The position numbers and the translations under genes are program-made. The notes below the pieces were generated by a model. It was given only the letters and a program-made list of their open reading frames with translations, ran no database searches and was not told the origin of the DNA. A stretch of 64,000 nucleotides of DNA from Aselliscus stoliczkanus (taxonomy: Eukaryota; Chordata; Mammalia; Chiroptera; Hipposideridae): the NCBI GenBank assembly GCA_033961575.1, contig CM066738.1:104371478-104435477 (forward strand), in the 5' to 3' direction. Each line of letters starts with the position of its first letter. Position 1 is the stretch's first letter. This document shows, in pieces, positions 33,901 through 46,094 of this stretch.

Positions 33901-36900
33901 ATTGATAGTTTCCTTTTTTCATCCTTGGTCAAAAGGAAGTTTCTTCTAAGCTTTGGAATTATGCTTGTGCTGTGCTATCACCGTCTATATTTACTGAGAC
34001 ACCTTCTTGCAATGTCAGGGACAACTGTACCTATTCATTGCTTTAGAATTCATAGTCATACAATTCTGAACACAAGAAAGAAGCTGGTAGCAGATGTTAA
34101 AACTATTTATTTTTTAATTTTTTGGGAACTTTTAAAAATAAAAAATTGTATGGATTCAAGATGTGTAAGATGATGATTTGATGTACATAGTGAAATGACT
34201 TCTATAGTCAAGCTAACTAATGCATCTTCCCACAGTTTAACCTTTATTTGTGTGATAAGAGCTCTGAAATCTACTCTTAGCAAATTTCCAGTGTTCAATA
34301 CAGTATTATTAACTATAGTCATCATGCTGCACTTTGGATATCCAGACTTATAAGCCTAACATTAAAAATACTTCTCTCCATTTTCTTTTGAATATGATAA
34401 TGGTAGGAGTCAATACCCATTAGTTTGGAACTTGACCTCCATCAACTTGATAATAGCATATTGTACAAAGATTAAAAAATCCCAAAATTAGTTGGTGCAA
34501 GTTTTAAAAATGGTGGACCCAACACATCCTGTTAAGTTTCCCCCTTCAAGAAACCAAAGCCATAAAACCGATGATATAATCGGGCAACTTTTCAGAATTA
34601 AAGTATAACTCCTTCTGGCCTATATATCTTCTCTAACCTGAACCTTCAGCCCAAAGGCCTGAATTCTCCTCTCAACTTAGAGAAATAACTTTTAATTATA
34701 AGGTCCCTGGGAGTGCTGCCCTATACATATTCACAAAAGAGAAAAAAAACACAACCCCTTCAAAAAATAACATGAGTTTTATGTCTATCTGTATGCGTCA
34801 GTTCATTTTCTCACCTGTTATAGTTGATCTGTTGGGGCAGTAGCATGTTTTACTCAATACTAGTATGTAGCAATGAAGATTTTTTTTTTTCCTGAGGGCA
34901 GTGTCACTGGCCCTCGTATGTGGGATCCGATCCGGGGTGCTGGCTTCCCAGGCCAGCGCTTACCCACCGCCCACTCGGCCGGCCCAGTAATGAAGATTTT
35001 TATATGTAGCAGTATAAATGCATTGAAGCAAGAATCCTCTTCTATGTACCACAGGGTTCTACACATTAGACCCATTGTTAGGGAACTGTGCTCATTTCTC
35101 AGTAATCTGATTTTGATCTCCTATTTTCATTAGGACAAAAAGACAGTGCAGATGATGTTTAAGCAAGCTAAATTTAAACTGGGCTATATAGATGAGGTAC
35201 ACAGCCAGGTGCTGGAGCTGCCCTATGTCGGGGAGGAGCTGAGCATGACCGTTCTGCTGCCTGATGATGACACCGATCTCACTGTGGTAAGCCAGCCCCA
35301 GCGATAAGTCTGAGTGTTTATGCATCCAGCCTGAGCTCTGTAAGGCCGCCCATGAGATAACATTTGAGGAGTTTCCAGTTTAGGGTTATTATAAAGAGTA
35401 CTGGATGAACACCACTGCATACCTTTGGTGAGCGTGGGTATGCGTGTCTATTGAGTATATATCTAGAAGTGGAATCGCAGGCAAGGGGAAATTTTGATGA
35501 AGCTAAGAAAAGCGAGTGCCAAGAACATAAGAATATTATTCTTTATTCTGAAGAGAGGGGCTCATTGAGGGCCCAATAATTATTGAATGTACTGGAAAAG
35601 GGTAAGGACTGGGCAATGTGTCTCAAACATTAACATGCATATGAATCTCCTGGGGATTTTGCTAAAATGCAGACTTTGATTCAGGGGACGATGGTCTGAG
35701 ATTTTGGATTTCTAACAAGATTCCAAGTGATACAGGTGTTGTTGGTCATGGGCACACTTTGAGTAGCCAGGGTCTGAAGTACAGGTGAGGAATTTATTTT
35801 AGGCAGGAGGAGAGAGACCTCTTCTCATGACAGAAAAGGAATGGAGTTCAGGATGAAAGAAGGTACATTTGTAAGGTGGAAGGTGCAGGACCATAGGTGT
35901 TGGTTGTCTGCTCCCTGGGGGTTTGGGGAAGCCCTTCTTTGTAAAGCTTACTGATTCCGTGGTGTAAATGTACTGGTCACGGCTGAGTTTAGGCTCCCAA
36001 GGGTTTAACAATTGACTCTCGCCAGAGATACAAGCCACCTCCAGCACACTAATATACAGGATGTTGAGGGTGGGGCCTGCTTGATTTCCTGGCTTCTCTA
36101 TGGGACCAGACGCTCTTGGCATAAGTCAAGGATGAGATCTGTCATGGTTACTTAAGGAGAAAATCAGGAGCGTCTAGGACTAGAGCTAATGTCCCAACAG
36201 CTGTCATTGGAAAGGAGCACTCACCTGGGCTCCAGGTGGTAAAGGGAAGGGGGGAGATGCAAGTGGAAACCCCCTCTTGCTCCTTTCTTTCTTTCTTGTG
36301 AATAAATAGAATGAGTGATGGGTCTTGGACATTGTGAAGCCACCTCCAGGGCAGGCAGAGGGCAAACAAGGATGCCAGAGCAGCAGTCCTCTTGAGTCCC
36401 CCTTTTCTGTTCTCGACAGAAGCTACATCTCCCTTCCTGTTCGGATGATCCCTGATTCCTCCCTCTTTCACAGATCAGAGTTCTCAGCCATGCTCTGTCT
36501 TTGTTTTGGCAAACAGCCTCTCCAACTCACAGCAGTGTGTATCGCATGAATATAATCAATTGGTTCTGAGAATTTTCTAAACTAAAAAACATTTGAAATG
36601 AATTTGGTACAGATGGTTAAAAACAATACAAAACTAAATAAAAAAACCTCTCCTTGTCTCAGGTATTTTCTAGCTGTTTTACTCTTGTATCCATAAAACA
36701 GTGCAAAAGACAAGAATTTGAGGAAAAATCTTGGTGTTTACAGGAGGGAAAAACCTAATTGCATGTCATAGAGGGGAGGGGTAATTGATGGGTGGGGAGT
36801 TGGGCACCAGGCTATTGTCATCTAAATTTGAAGATTTGACCCTTGGTTATTTCAGGTGGAAAAAGCACTTACGTATGAGAAGTTCAGAGCCTGGACAGAT

Positions 36901-37260
36901 CCAGAAAAGATGACTGTGAAGAAAGTTCAAGTTTTCCTTCCCCGATTAAAGCTGGAGGAGAGTTATGACTTGGAGTCCGTTCTTCGAAGGTTAGGCATGA
37001 CTGATGCTTTTGACGAATCCAAGGCAGACTTTTCTGGAATGTCAGCTGAGAAGCACGTGCCTGTGTCCAAGGTGGCACACAAGTGCTTTGTGGAGCTCAA
37101 CGAGGAAGGCACGGAGGCGGCTGCGGCCACCGCCGTGGTCAGGAATTCCCGGTGCAGCAGGGCAGAGCCAAGGTTTTGTGCAGACCACCCATTCCTCTTC
37201 TTCATCAGGCACCACAAAACCAAGAGCGTTTTGTTCTGCGGCAGGTTCTCTTCTCCGTAA
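28124..37260 (+). CDS. SERPINB8: SERPINB8 (cytoplasmic antiproteinase 2, PI-8), full coding span of 6 coding exons, 374 aa
   Basis: Clade B serpin, an intracellular inhibitor of furin and trypsin-like proteases that supports epithelial adhesion; human loss-of-function is linked to an exfoliative skin disease. Coding exons are 28124-28291, 29576-29713, 31534-31651, 33438-33580, 35134-35286 and 36856-37260. All are GT/AG, in frame, and sum to 374 codons, the human length as I recall it. There is no signal peptide. It lacks the C-D loop exon present in SERPINB10. The hinge is [10 protein letters not shown]. The reactive loop reads [12 protein letters not shown], which keeps Arg336 and Arg339 (P4 and P1), the minimal furin motif R-X-X-R. 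The serpin signature [10 protein letters not shown] precedes [19 protein letters not shown]. No damaging change is visible. The probable promoter is the CpG-rich island about 5.5-6 kb upstream. Confidence 0.97.
28292..29575 (+). other. SERPINB8 intron
   Basis: GT...AG intron; contains a MER5A-like element at about 29226-29441 and no other called feature. Confidence 0.7.
29226..29441 (+). mobile_element. MER5A-like hAT-Charlie MITE
   Basis: Starts GAGCAGTGATTCACACCGGA and ends AGTGCCGAGGCTGAGAAACC, with inside GGGGACATTTGGCAATG, CCTAGTGGGTGGAGGCCAG and AATATCCTACACTGCACTG: the full MER5A order. Confidence 0.85.
29576..29713 (+). CDS. SERPINB8: SERPINB8 exon, residues 57-102
   Basis: 138 bases, phase 0, acceptor TTTTCTATGACCAG, donor CTCCCG|GTAAGT. 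It encodes [20 protein letters not shown] through [12 protein letters not shown], directly joined to the first coding exon without a C-D loop exon. Confidence 0.96.
29714..31533 (+). other. SERPINB8 intron with (CA)n and L2-like piece
   Basis: GT...AG intron with an L2-like fragment (about 29890-30240) and (CA)n at 30935-30979. The open frame across the CA repeat has no family resemblance. Confidence 0.7.
30935..30997. repeat. (CA)n microsatellite
   Basis: About 22 uninterrupted CA units to 30979, then CACT-type interruptions. Confidence 0.92.
31534..31651 (+). CDS. SERPINB8: SERPINB8 exon, residues 103-142
   Basis: 118 bases, acceptor TTTTGCATTTGTAG, donor GAAG|GTGAGA, leaving in phase 1. 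It encodes [20 protein letters not shown] and [12 protein letters not shown], with the conserved INxWVxxxTEG motif. Confidence 0.96.
31652..33437 (+). other. SERPINB8 intron with MER5A and G-rich tracts
   Basis: GT...AG phase-1 intron with a MER5A-like element at 32828-33025 and G-runs at 32905-32927 and about 33112-33130. The rest is unassigned. Confidence 0.7.
32828..33025 (+). mobile_element. MER5A-like hAT-Charlie MITE
   Basis: Order GAGCAACGATTCTCAACCAG, GTGACATTTGGCCCTGG, GCTAAACATCCTATAACGCA, GGACAGTCCCCACAGCAAAG, ending in GGTTGAGAAGTTATGG. It contains the G-rich tract at 32905-32927. Confidence 0.8.
33438..33580 (+). CDS. SERPINB8: SERPINB8 exon, residues 142-189
   Basis: 143 bases, same length and phases as the matching SERPINB10 exon, acceptor GTTCTTTACAG, donor AACCAG|GTAGGC. 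It encodes [40 protein letters not shown] and MTFKTNQ. Confidence 0.96.
33763..33880 (-). mobile_element. Short tRNA-derived SINE
   Basis: Same short form as at 2430. Target duplication AAAACTAAAATAATTTT is at 33746-33762 and 33881-33897. Confidence 0.88.
34120..34420 (-). mobile_element. Old L1 3'-region fragment
   Basis: Contains AAATGACTTCTATAGTCAAG, AGCAAATTTCCAGTGTTCAA and TATTATTAACTATAGTCATC, a well-known inverted L1 3' segment, diverged. Confidence 0.6.
34886..34984 (-). mobile_element. Short tRNA-derived SINE
   Basis: T-rich stretch, GAGGGC/GCCCTC palindrome and tRNA-like head in minus orientation. Flanked by AATGAAGATTTTT on both sides (starting about 34872 and 34989). Confidence 0.85.
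35134..35286 (+). CDS. SERPINB8: SERPINB8 exon, residues 190-240
   Basis: 153 bases, phase 0, acceptor CCTATTTTCATTAG, donor ACTGTG|GTAAGC. It encodes [20 protein letters not shown] and [20 protein letters not shown]. Confidence 0.96.
35287..36855 (+). other. Last SERPINB8 intron
   Basis: GT...AG intron. A hAT-type MITE (about 35610-35770) is the only repeat called. Confidence 0.7.
35610..35770. mobile_element. hAT-Charlie-type MITE
   Basis: Phrases TGTCTCAAACATTAACATGC, GAATCTCCTGGGGATTTTGC, TTTCTAACAAGATTCCAAGT and CACACTTTGAGTAGCCAGGG match a common mammalian non-autonomous hAT element; family not named. Confidence 0.6.
36856..37260 (+). CDS. SERPINB8: SERPINB8 last coding exon with furin-type reactive loop (residues 241-374)
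   Basis: 405 bases including TAA, the same length as the last exon of SERPINB10. Acceptor is TTGGTTATTTCAG. It encodes [15 protein letters not shown], the hinge [12 protein letters not shown], reactive site RNSR|CSR and the C-terminus FCGRFSSP. Confidence 0.97.
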   Translation: MEKALTYEKFRAWTDPEKMTVKKVQVFLPRLKLEESYDLESVLRRLGMTDAFDESKADFSGMSAEKHVPVSKVAHKCFVELNEEGTEAAAATAVVRNSRCSRAEPRFCADHPFLFFIRHHKTKSVLFCGRFSSP

Positions 37261-37354
37261 AGAGGTGCTGACTGCACAGGTACTCCTTTCTCCTTTTGCC
37301 CACGTTCCTTAATTCAAATTCTATGTGACCAAATTGGTGTGGTTCGAGTGCCAC

Positions 37355-37360
37355 AATAAA
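37355..37360 (+). terminator. SERPINB8 polyadenylation signal
   Basis: AATAAA lies 95 bases after the stop codon, in CCACAATAAAATCTGTG. It is the nearest hexamer and a plausible end of a short 3'UTR; longer alternative 3' ends cannot be excluded. Confidence 0.65.
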
Positions 37361-38499
37361 ATCTGTGCACCTGGGACTCCTGTGATAGTCTTGACTGAAT
37401 ATCTCACAGCCACTGAGAGTAACTCAGGCTTCCGACATGTAGAGTTTGGGGCTGTGTTCCCTCTGGAGTGTCTGGAAGCTCCCCGTCTCAGGGACTCTGC
37501 CCTCACCTACCTGTCATGGCCAGCTCTCCTCAAAGCCTGTGCCCATTGTTGTGGGCGTCTTTAGGAGCAGGCCAAAGATTCACGAATCAGCCTTCCATCG
37601 AACTGCCATGATCCAAAGCTGTGCCCAGCACCCCTGCCAGGCTCACCAGGAGATGCCAGCGCCCAGCCCCCACTGCACACAAAGCCAGGGTGGACACTCC
37701 AGAGTGAGCACTGCAGCCACCAGTGCCTCTCCCCTGTCAGTACCACATAGACAGCCCTCCACGTCCCATGTGTCACAACTCCTTCAGGTCTTGTCATACC
37801 TCAGGTTCGAGTTCAGGAGCTCAGCGCCAGGTTTCGGGACTGAGCATAGCAGAGCCAGATCTCCCCGTTCCCCTTTGCTTCTGAAACATACACACCCCAA
37901 AGGAACCCACCCCAAGCACCTGCTGAGAGCAATGACCCCTCCCGTTCACCATATATGGTCAGACATGGCTCAAGCACCCTCCTGCTTAAAAGCAGATCTC
38001 CCTACGTTATCTTTTTTCTTAGAAAAGAATTTGTGTTATGGCAGCACTTTGGAAACTATAGAAAAGTATACAGAGAAAATTTAAGTTACCCACAGTTCTA
38101 CTACCCAGCGATCATTACTGTTAATGATGATATACATCCTCTTTATTCTATGTATGCAAATAGAAGTTAGAAACATTTTAAACCAAGTTAATCATATACT
38201 TCTGTAGCTCATTTCTACCTTTACCATAAACCTTCCTCAAGATAATTATCTTCCTATATCATCAATTTTATGGGTCAAATTCTATGACTGTATTTTCTAT
38301 AATCAAATCTAATTTAGGTAATTAAAATTATTTACATTATTCTGTTATGAATACTCTACATATTTCTAAACATTCTTAATATTTGTAAAGAAATATTCCT
38401 AAAAATGAGATAGTCAAGGCAAAAGTTGGGCACATTTGGAGACTTCACCCAAATTGGTCACCAGAACATCGTTTTACATTTCCGCTCACATCACCATTT

Positions 38500-41000
38500 A
38501 TAGTCCATTAACTGCTGCTTAACTTTTTATTATGAGCTGGACAGGAAAGTGGTTATTCCTGACACAATGTTCGATTCACAGTTCGCAGCTACATGAACCA
38601 TTCATATTATAGTTCTTACAGTTCACCAAAACTGGGACATGTTCTCTGTTGGGCCACATTCATATCAGGCTTTCCAAAATAGGTTTGCTCAAACATCAAT
38701 CATGCTCTAGAAAGCATGCATCTGTGAACTTGAATCTCACTTCCACCTTTAATTAAAAGACAAATCTACACCATTCGTGGGGTATCATTTACACAGAAAA
38801 ACCTTTACATATTTAACAAATCGATAAATTTGATACATGAATGTCCCCAGGAAACCATCCCCACAATCAAGATGATGAACATATCTGTCACATCCCAAAA
38901 TGTCCTCTGTACCTTCATAATCCTTCCCTCTTGCCCTCCTGTTTCCCACCACAACCACTTACCCTTAATTCTCCTGCATCTGCTTTCTGTTACTATAGCT
39001 TAATTTGCATTTTCTACAATTCTGTGTAAACAGAATAAAACATCATATACTCCTTTTGTGATGGCTGTATCACTCAGTATTTTTGAGATTCATCCATGTG
39101 CATATCAATCATTTGTTCCTTTTTATTGCTAAGCAATATTTCACTATATGACTGTACCACCATTGGTTTATCCATTCACCTTTTGATGGACATTTAGATT
39201 GTTGTCAAGATTTTGCCTATTGTAAATAAAGTTTTTATGTGCACGTCTTTATATAGGCATATGCTGTTATTTCTTTGGGATGGACACATCGCGGTGAAAT
39301 GTCTGGGACAAATGGAAAGTGGAAAACAATTTGGCCATTTCTTTGAAAATGAGACATAGGCCTTCCATAAGGCCCCAAATGGTTGAATATTTAACATTCC
39401 CAGTCAAGCCTAGGAGGGTTCTGGTTGCTCTATATCCTTGCCAACACTTGGTACAGTCAATGCTGTTGTTTTAGGCATGTACTGGTTCTTCACTGTGCTT
39501 TTAGTTTGCATTTCCCTGAGCACTAATTATGTCTAGCCTTTTTTCATGTACTCATTTGCCATCCATCCATGTTTTTTGGTGAAATGTCTTTTACGTATTT
39601 CTTGCTTTTTTTTTTGTTGTTTATATTTCTTATTGTATTTTGAGCAATTTTCTATTATGGACAGCAAATCTTTAATAGATGTGTGATTTATAAACATTTT
39701 TATTCTAGCTCACGGCTTGAATTTCCATTTTGATAACAATGCCTTTCAAAGAGCAGGAATTATTAATTTTGATGAAGCCTAATTTATCATAGTTTTGTTT
39801 AGGTATCATGCTTTTGTTGTTATAGCTAAGAACTCTTTGCCTAACCCATGGCAACCAGGATTATATCCTATGTTCTTTCTATAAGATTATAATATGAGAG
39901 ATTTTACAGTTAGGTCTATGATCCATTTTAAGTTTATATTTTTGATATGTTGAAAGAATATCCTTTCTCCACTGAATTGTCTTTGGACCTTTGTCAAAAA
40001 TCAATTGATCTTATACGTGTGGATTTATTTCTGGACTCTGTTGGTTGTCTATCATGATACAATTACTACACTGTCTTGATTACTATAGCTTAGTAATAAG
40101 TTTTGAAATCAGGTAATATAAGTCTTCCAATTTTATTCTTATTTTTTCAGAGTTGTTTTGTTTGTTTTCTGTCTTGTATTTCCCGCCAAATTTTAGAAGT
40201 AGTTTGTCTACTACTAGAATTTTGATTAAGATTGTGTTGAATCTAAACATCATTTTGGAGAGAATAGATATCTTAACAATATTGAATCTTTCAACTCATG
40301 AACAAGACATTTTTCTTCATTTAAAAAATTTATCTCAGTATCATCTTACTGTTTTCAGTATCCAGGGCCTTACACAATTTTTGTCAGATTTATTCCTGAG
40401 TATACTATTTGAATGCTATTATGAAGAGTATGCTTTTTAATAGGAGCAGATTTGCTAGGACAGTTTTTTTTAAAGGTATTCATCCCTTGCAAGTTTTGGA
40501 TATGAAAATATTGTCTTCCAATCTGTCATCTTTCTAATCATTTTGTCTGTAATGCCATCCAATGACAAAAGTTGTTAATTGTGATGTAATTCAATGAATC
40601 CTCTTTTTAAATCTCATTGGTGAAATGTTTTGCATAAGGATTATTTCTTTCCAGGCCAGAAATATTTTATACATTGTCTTCTACTAACTTTAAAGCTTTA
40701 CCTTGTACTTTTAGATAATTAATTCAATTTGTGTCTATCTGGTGTTACGTAAAGTTACAATTTTAGTTTTCTTCGTATTGGGAGCCAATTTTTATGGATA
40801 GAACTGTCTTCCCTGGTCCTTTTGATTTGTAGTAACATGATTATAGTATTTCTGTTCCCATATATACTGTTCTCCCCCTATACCCTTTCCATCTGTTTTA
40901 TTCTTCAACCAAGCTGCACTGTTTTTATTAGTAGAGCTTTGTAGTAGGTCTTAGTAATTTACTAGAATTATTTATCTCTGGTATAGAGAAATACTATCAA
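38500..41000 (-). mobile_element. Old L1 LINE, antisense, fragmented
   Basis: Inverted L1 phrases in order: TTTTGAGATTCATCCATGTG (about 39080), ATTGGTTTATCCATTCACCT, TAACCCATGGCAACCAGGAT, TCTATGATCCATTTTAAGTT (about 39915), TGATTACTATAGCTTAGTAA. Heavily diverged; edges approximate. Confidence 0.7.
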
Positions 41001-42189
41001 TTTTTGTAGTTTGATTTTGGATGTCCTTGGCTTCCTTATACATTTCCAACCCTGTCCTTTCCTCTGACATCTGGGAGTTCCTCAACCTAATAACTCAATC
41101 CACTAATTTCTTATTTACTATATTCCTATTATTATGACCCTCCTTTATTTTGTTTTTATTTCAACCATAGCATTTTCTTACATTTTTGAAATTGTTTATT
41201 TTTTTATCGCTAATGTCTTCTTTTATTTTCTTATTTAAAATGTTTGTCAGTTGTAAGAATTCCACTTCAAATGTTTAGGATGATCAATTTCTTCTATCGT
41301 GCTTTTCCTCCTCAGATACCTAGTTTTTGGCCTGTAGGCTCAAGTTGACCTAGGGTTATCAGATATGGTCTACTGATATGGGGTGAGTAAGTTTTCAAAG
41401 TCAGAGCATTTTATTTGGTGACAGCCCTACCTGGTTTGCTGACTCACATTTTCTGTCAGTCCATCAGGAAAATCCTATGGTCAGAACTGAAGCAGTGATA
41501 CTCAGTGGGTACTCAATTCACACTTGTTTTCTTCAACTCTTCACCCCTGCCAAGCTTTTTTAATGCACTAATAGAACCTCAAAGACACTAGCACAGATGG
41601 CCTAGGCTACTGATTTAGGTTTTGTCTTGAAGGAACAGGCTACCAGGAGCCAAGGCAAGAAAAAACCTGATATTTGATCTAGCCTATCTTCTCTCTGTAG
41701 GCTCTCTGTGTCTCCCTTTCCAGATTGCTGCCATGCACTGCCTGGCACGCTAGTCCAAGCAACATTCTATCTTCTCATGGTGGTGGTGTTTTAGTTGTCT
41801 TGTTGCCTGGTGACTCTTATTTTGTTATGATTGTTTGTTTCATAGACTAGTTCTTAGAATTCTTGTTTCCTTCCTGCCTTTAATTTCTCTAGGGCTTAGT
41901 TTGGGGAACAGAGTCAAGCTCCTGCTTTGTGCCATTTTTACAGGAAACTAAGTCATCTTTTTCATGATGTTTTTGCTAACATGTCAAAACAAAAACAAAC
42001 AAACAAACAAACAAAAAAACCCTAGTCTATTTTACCATATACTCATAGGTCATTAACAAATTTCAATTCACTCTTTTAGAAATAGAAATTATGTTTTATA
42101 GTCTCTGGATATAAAAAAAAAAAGTTTGTAAATACCAAATCTTGGCAAAGATCAAAAGTAATTCTCATATAAGGCTGGAAGGAGCAGAA

Positions 42190-42950
42190 AGTGGTAAAAC
42201 CTCTTAGAAAGGAATCTGGCATTACTTAGTAAAGTTAAGCATTTGTACACACTACAGCCAGATATTCCACTCTTGGTTAGAGACCCTAGAAAAACTATGT
42301 GTTCAAGAGACATGCAAGATAATGTTCATAGCAATATTGCTCATCATAGCAAGAAAAAAATGGAGGAAAAGAAGGAAAAATACTGAATTATTAACATGAA
42401 TAAATCATGTAGTCATGCAGTGGAGTCAGGGTCATCACCTTCCTCAGCTCTGGCGCACAATTCACATCATTGGCACATTTCATGCAGGACCTGACATTAC
42501 TGGTGTCATCTGGAGGTTGTACAAATTTGTGCAGAATACTGTATAGTAGGGAAAATGAATTAATCATAGCTACCAGCAAAAAAACATAATACTGACCAAA
42601 AATAATGAGTGTCAGCTGCATTTGTACAAAGTTAAACAATAGGCAAAATGATTATTGTGCTGCTTCAAGATGCACATATATTGAAAGCTATAGAGGAAAA
42701 AAACTAAAGGAATTATTAATATGAAATATAGAATAAGATTAAGTATAGGACATGGAAAGAATGTGATCAGTTAGGTCAGCAGGGAGCTCTAAAATCACTA
42801 ATGATACTCTGTTTTTGTAAGCTGGACAGTGGATATTAGATATTTATTCAATTTACTATTAACCTTTAAATATACATATATGTAAATCCATTGCATTGTA
42901 TGCATGATACATTTCACAATGAAAAGAAATTTAACAAAAGAAGGGAGAAA
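42190..42950 (+). mobile_element. Old L1-like 3' fragment with interruption
   Basis: Sense-strand phrases AGCCAGATATTCCACTCTTG, ATGTTCATAGCAATATTGCT and, later, CATTGCATTGTATGCATGAT. An unidentified 120-base piece around 42420-42550 interrupts it. Confidence 0.5.
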
Positions 42951-44420
42951 TCATGGTATAATATGATGCAGTGAGATCAACAATTACCTAAGAGAGATAA
43001 GATTAAATATTGTAGACTTAATCAAACTCAGTGTAACATCCCTATTAAAAGACAAAAATCTTTTAGATTAGAAACAAAAACAGTATTTTGCCAAATGTGA
43101 ATTTCAGTTAGCATACCTCAAAATGACACAATACATGAATATGAAATAATAAGCAGAGATATATCAGACAAATTTAAAAGGACAGCAATAGTCAAGCTAT
43201 TAATATTAGAAAAAGGAGATTTTAAGGAAATGAATTAAAATAGATTTGATATAGAAATGGGTATGATTTATAGTAAAGATAAAATTTAAACTTCAACATG
43301 CCCCTTTCAATACTGGATAGATGAACACAGAAAAAAATAAGTCATAAAAATTTGACGAAAAAGCTCAGTGTTACATTGTACTTTATGCTAAGACCCATTT
43401 TTGTACATCATCACACCTCTGAAATAAGATTTGTCTTGATGCACTTGTTATTGTCCATGCATGTCTGTATTAAGTCTGTGTTTTGTCACAGATGTCTATG
43501 CCTTTTTCACTTCAAGGCATTGTTGGTGCTATGTGTGTTGAATACAGTTGCCATTAATTTTTAAAGATTATATTATTATTTAGATTGAAAAAAAATCGTT
43601 GTGAATGCCAAACTTTATGGAAGTGAGACAGTGATGTGGAATTTGATATTAGAGAAGCAAATACTCATGTTGGGAGGAATGAATGAAATTTCCTATTTTC
43701 TTGCGAAGCAATTACAATTATTTATAGGAGCTAAGAAAAGGCAAGTAGAAGAAACTGCTGAAAGATTACCTAGCACATGCCAACAGCAAAATTTGCAGAA
43801 AGGGTATTAACAGCTTGCAAGAAAATTCCAGAGACAATAGTGTTATGTTTGCTCCTGTTAGGTAGTTCTGATGGCACAATAAACAATATTGTGATGAAAA
43901 ACATGAACATCCTTAGTTTTAAGCCCCACAGTGATTTAAAAGAGTCAGACTCTGAATATGTTTTAGGTTATTTTGAAATGTATTTTGCAAATATTTAGTT
44001 TTACATATTAACAAGAATAAGAAAATATATATCTAAAAGATCTCATTACATATTTATAAAATAAAAATTAAAGTGAAAGTATTGAGTCATAATTCAATTG
44101 GCAAAGGTTTATTTCCATAGTAATACATGAACTACTAATACATTTTAAAGTTGAGGTCATTTTAGAATTGATGTAATGTGGTATAGTTTATTGGATTATT
44201 TCTTCGCTTCTTATTTTACTGTCTAGAATGTATGTGCATTGAGTGTTGTTGACACCCTGAATTGGGCATCTACAGCTCATTCTTAAACCCCATTCATAAA
44301 CCCTGAAAGATTTCTTGAATTTTTAATCCTAGTCCTTCTATTGACTTTTTTTTGGGGGGGGGTGCAATAATGTTTTAAATTTTGCAAACGTATTTTTTGC
44401 CTTTTCATTATTCCTTTCTC

Positions 44421-44497
44421 CTTCTTCTTCTTCTTCTTCTTCTTCTTCTTCTTCTTCTTCTTCTTCTTCTTCTTCTTCTTCTTCTTCTTCTTCCTCT

Positions 44498-44570
<73 letters not shown>
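44421..44570. repeat. (TTC)n-(TC)n polypyrimidine tract, 150 bases
   Basis: (TTC) about 24 units at 44421-44493, then (TC)n at 44499-44570, giving a continuous polypyrimidine strand (GAA/GA on the minus strand). Confidence 0.95.
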
Positions 44571-44573
<3 letters not shown>

Positions 44574-46094
44574 CGTAAGCATGTGTAATAACTTCTAGAA
44601 TTAACTACAGACATTAATTAGAGTTCTTGTCTAAATTGTTTTTTCCAGATTAACTCTTCTGAGTGTCAGTATTGGTCCAATGATTAAAGGGTTTTAAGTC
44701 GACCAGGGAAACACTTACATTTGCATTGTCCAAAGATTATTTGGACTACTGTATGGAGAATAAAACAGAGGGGACAAAAGTAAAAAAAAAGAAGCCCAGA
44801 TGGAAGATTATTTAATAGCCTTGGCAAGAGATGAGAACTGTTGGCACTAGAGTACTAAAGGAATCTATGTAGAAGAGGGAATGCATTAAAGTCATCTTTT
44901 AAAGAAGACATCAGAAGCCCCAGTATTGGGCAGAATGTACCAGCGTATATGTGGAGGTATGAGGACAGGTAAAGCTGTTGAAGGTTTGGGATGAGCAAAA
45001 GAATTGAAGGAGATACTTTTCCTGCAATGAAGGAAAACTGCAGGGGAGTCAGGGTAGGAGGGTTCAGGTGGGATGGAACCAAGGGTCCCATTTTGAACTT
45101 GTTAACATTGATAGTCCAGAAACATATACATGTTCTTTCAAGAAGGTAGATGCATTCAGAGCTCAGAAGAGAGATTCAGATGGATGAAAGACCGTGGAGG
45201 TAGCTGGACAAGCAGAGAGCCTGGGAAGAGACAGGGGTTGAGGATCCTTCCAGCAATCCTTCCTTAATGCCAGTTAGCTCAGCTTTGTCACACTAGAGTC
45301 TTCTCTCCTTGATGGTGTGATCCTGTTTCATAAATAATGCATCTTTTTTATTTCAGTGGCATATGCCAGTTTCTATACATTATCGTGGATTCTTCAGATC
45401 ACCCTCAGGTTGTCTTCCTCTGAGTATTTTCCATGTTGCTTTGTTCCCTTTGATCTGAAGTTGTTAGGCTCTGCAGGCTTCACATCTTTTCTTTTTAATT
45501 TTTACATATTCTTGAAAAATGTGCAGCCTGAAAGGGAGATTATATCTGAAAGGAAGATTAAGCTACAGAACTCCAAATCTTTTGCAAGTTTTTAAAAGGC
45601 AAATTGTCTGAATGTCTTACTATATAGTTGTATCCTCAGGACCTCTCATACTAAGCAGTATTCAAAAAAATAAAAAAACAAACAAAAACACAACCATTCT
45701 TTGGATTTTCTACCTTTCCCCTGGTCTATAATATTTAATTCTATGGGCTTCAGTTTCTACAATGCACCATGCCTTCCCTAACCCTCTGTCGTTTTTGGGC
45801 AGGAATTTCCTGGAATTTATAGTTTTTTGTCTCTGTCTGTATCATATGTCAGGAAAGCCTAACTGTAGACTGAATCTGCAGTTGTGGGGTGGCAGTCTGT
45901 GATAGTGAGGCAGGTTTCTGCAATCCTGTGGCTCAGTGAGCATAACACAGTACAGATCAAAGAAAGCGAGACAAAAACTAGGCCCCAGTATCTGGTGACC
46001 TTGAACTTCAGGTTACCCTGATCATGGCTGCCTGGGCAAACGTCAATTTGCAGGTAGAAGATTTTAGATATTGGCTCCATGGCCACAGAGAAGG

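Larger units (their letters stand above)
33581..35133 (+). other. SERPINB8 intron with two SINEs and an L1 fragment
   Basis: GT...AG intron. Contains SINEs at 33763-33880 and 34886-34984 and an old L1-derived fragment at about 34120-34420. Confidence 0.75.
37361..44400. other. Gene-free region 3' of SERPINB8
   Basis: 37.4-38.0 kb is unassigned, moderately GC-rich sequence that may include an alternative 3'UTR. About 38.5-41.0 kb is old antisense L1. About 42.2-42.95 kb is an old sense L1 3' end with interruptions. The rest is AT-rich and unassigned. No coding gene is seen. Confidence 0.6.

Noticed and set aside
37446..38084. 212-codon open frame just after SERPINB8
   Set aside because: No recognisable domain and no splice or start context; it begins just past the SERPINB8 polyadenylation signal. 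Chance frame or extended 3'UTR.
43352..43998. Run of short open frames suggesting a small gene or pseudogene
   Set aside because: No recognised family, no splice pattern, AT-rich codon content; could not be supported.
44283..44614. Open frames rich in Lys/Arg/Glu or Leu/Ser
   Set aside because: Translations of the TTC/TC tract, not genes.
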